From: Clostridia bacterium | GTDB taxonomy: Bacteria; Bacillota_A; Clostridia; Oscillospirales; CAG-272 | Length of the DNA stretch: 5,408 nucleotides | Direction of reading: 5' to 3' | NCBI GenBank assembly: GCA_017631775.1 | Contig: JAGBSQ010000095.1 | Span: forward strand, 1 to 5,408 | In this document: in pieces, positions 4,847 through 5,408 of the stretch | Layout: every line of letters begins with the position of its first letter | How positions within the stretch are numbered: the first letter of the stretch is position 1 | Notes under the pieces: generated by a model | Databases searched by the model: none | What the model saw: only the letters and a program-made list of their open reading frames with translations | Told to the model about the DNA's origin: nothing | Made by a program: the position numbers and the translations under genes

Positions 4847-5407
4847 TTATGCTCTGGAAAGATACTCGCCCGTACGGGTGTCGATCTTAAGAACGTCACC
4901 AACGTTGATAAAGAGCGGAACCTTGATTTCAGCACCGGTCTCAAGAGTTGCGGGCTTGAGGGTGTTGGTTGCAGTGTTGCCTGCAAAGCCGGGGTCGGTG
5001 TCGGTTACTTCGAGCTCTACGAACGTGGGAGGCTCGATGCCGAATACGTTGCCCTTGTAGGAGATGATCTTGCACATCATTTCTTCCTTAACGAAGCGGA
5101 AGTTGTCGCCAACCATGTCGTGAGCAACAAGGGTCTCTTCCCAAGTCTCTTGATCCATGAAGTGGTACAGGTCGCCATCGTCATAGGAATATTGCATATC
5201 TCTTCTTTCAATGTAAGCGTTCTCAAATTTGTCAGTGGGGTTGAAAGTCTTTTCAATAACCGCACCGGTGATAACGTTCTTGAGCTTGGTACGAACAAAC
5301 GCTGCGCCCTTACCGGGTTTTACGTGTTGGAATTCGATAACCTGCAGTACGTTACCGTTCTCATCTTCAAATGTAATACCGTTTTTAAAATCGCCGGCTA
5401 CTACCAT
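4847..5407 (-). CDS. efp: Translation elongation factor P
   Basis: EF-P binds the ribosome between the P and E sites and relieves stalling at consecutive prolines. The 186-residue product is the expected length and closely follows the family: N-terminal KOW-like domain (about 1-62) starting [14 protein letters not shown], the loop [14 protein letters not shown] (28-41), [21 protein letters not shown] leading into the OB domain (about 65-125), and a third OB domain ending [18 protein letters not shown]33 in KPGKG aligns by my count with the modified lysine (K32 in Bacillus subtilis); no modification enzyme is encoded in this window. The start at 5407 gives the usual N-terminus, so the gene is complete, but the ribosome site and promoter fall beyond the window. 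It is followed by a hairpin and the CD1247-type gene on the same strand. Confidence 0.97.
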   Translation of the reverse strand: MVVAGDFKNGITFEDENGNVLQVIEFQHVKPGKGAAFVRTKLKNVITGAVIEKTFNPTDKFENAYIERRDMQYSYDDGDLYHFMDQETWEETLVAHDMVGDNFRFVKEEMMCKIISYKGNVFGIEPPTFVELEVTDTDPGFAGNTATNTLKPATLETGAEIKVPLFINVGDVLKIDTRTGEYLSRA

Positions 5408-5408
5408 A

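Overview
The window looks like a chromosomal piece of a low-to-mid GC Clostridia-type Bacillota, probably an uncultured gut lineage. Three things suggest this. The ribosome-binding sites are strong AAGGAGG-type sites. The AT-rich intergenic DNA carries near-consensus SigA promoters. A small acidic zinc-ribbon gene that I recognise as the clostridial CD1247 family lies directly downstream of efp. The species cannot be named from the sequence. I see no insertion sequence, phage gene, CRISPR array or toxin-antitoxin pair, so this reads as core genome.

Layout, left to right. Positions 1-88 (minus strand) hold a tRNA-Val(UAC), followed at the left edge by what is probably the first 7 nt of another tRNA, likely tRNA-Asp. 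The tRNA-Val has a consensus extended -10 promoter (112-140). Behind it, 141-238 is a run of T-tracts phased at about 10.5 bp, which should bend the DNA. A divergent promoter (281-310) then drives a rightward operon of four overlapping genes: an HD-domain dNTP triphosphohydrolase (371-1603), two tandem, diverged NrnA-like DHH/DHHA1 phosphoesterases (1596-2531 and 2528-3508), and the nucleotidase SurE (3505-4224). A strong bidirectional terminator (4231-4263) separates this operon from two leftward genes: efp (4847-5407, complete, starting one base from the window end) and, downstream of it, the CD1247-type protein (4274-4765). A hairpin terminator or attenuator lies between them.

The four-gene operon forms a coherent nucleotide-catabolism unit. 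The HD enzyme should strip triphosphate from dNTPs to give deoxynucleosides. The DHH proteins should turn nanoRNA, pAp or linear dinucleotides such as pGpG/pApA into mononucleotides. SurE should dephosphorylate mononucleotides to nucleosides. All three junctions overlap (8, 4 and 4 nt), so translation is probably coupled. The leftward pair serves translation (EF-P, which relieves ribosome stalling at polyproline) plus a protein of unknown function with an unusual cysteine-rich acidic linker.

Nothing here is clearly a new defence or mobile system. The most notable points are the tandem DHH duplication inside the nucleotide operon, the helically phased T-tracts, and the 15-cysteine CD1247-family protein.
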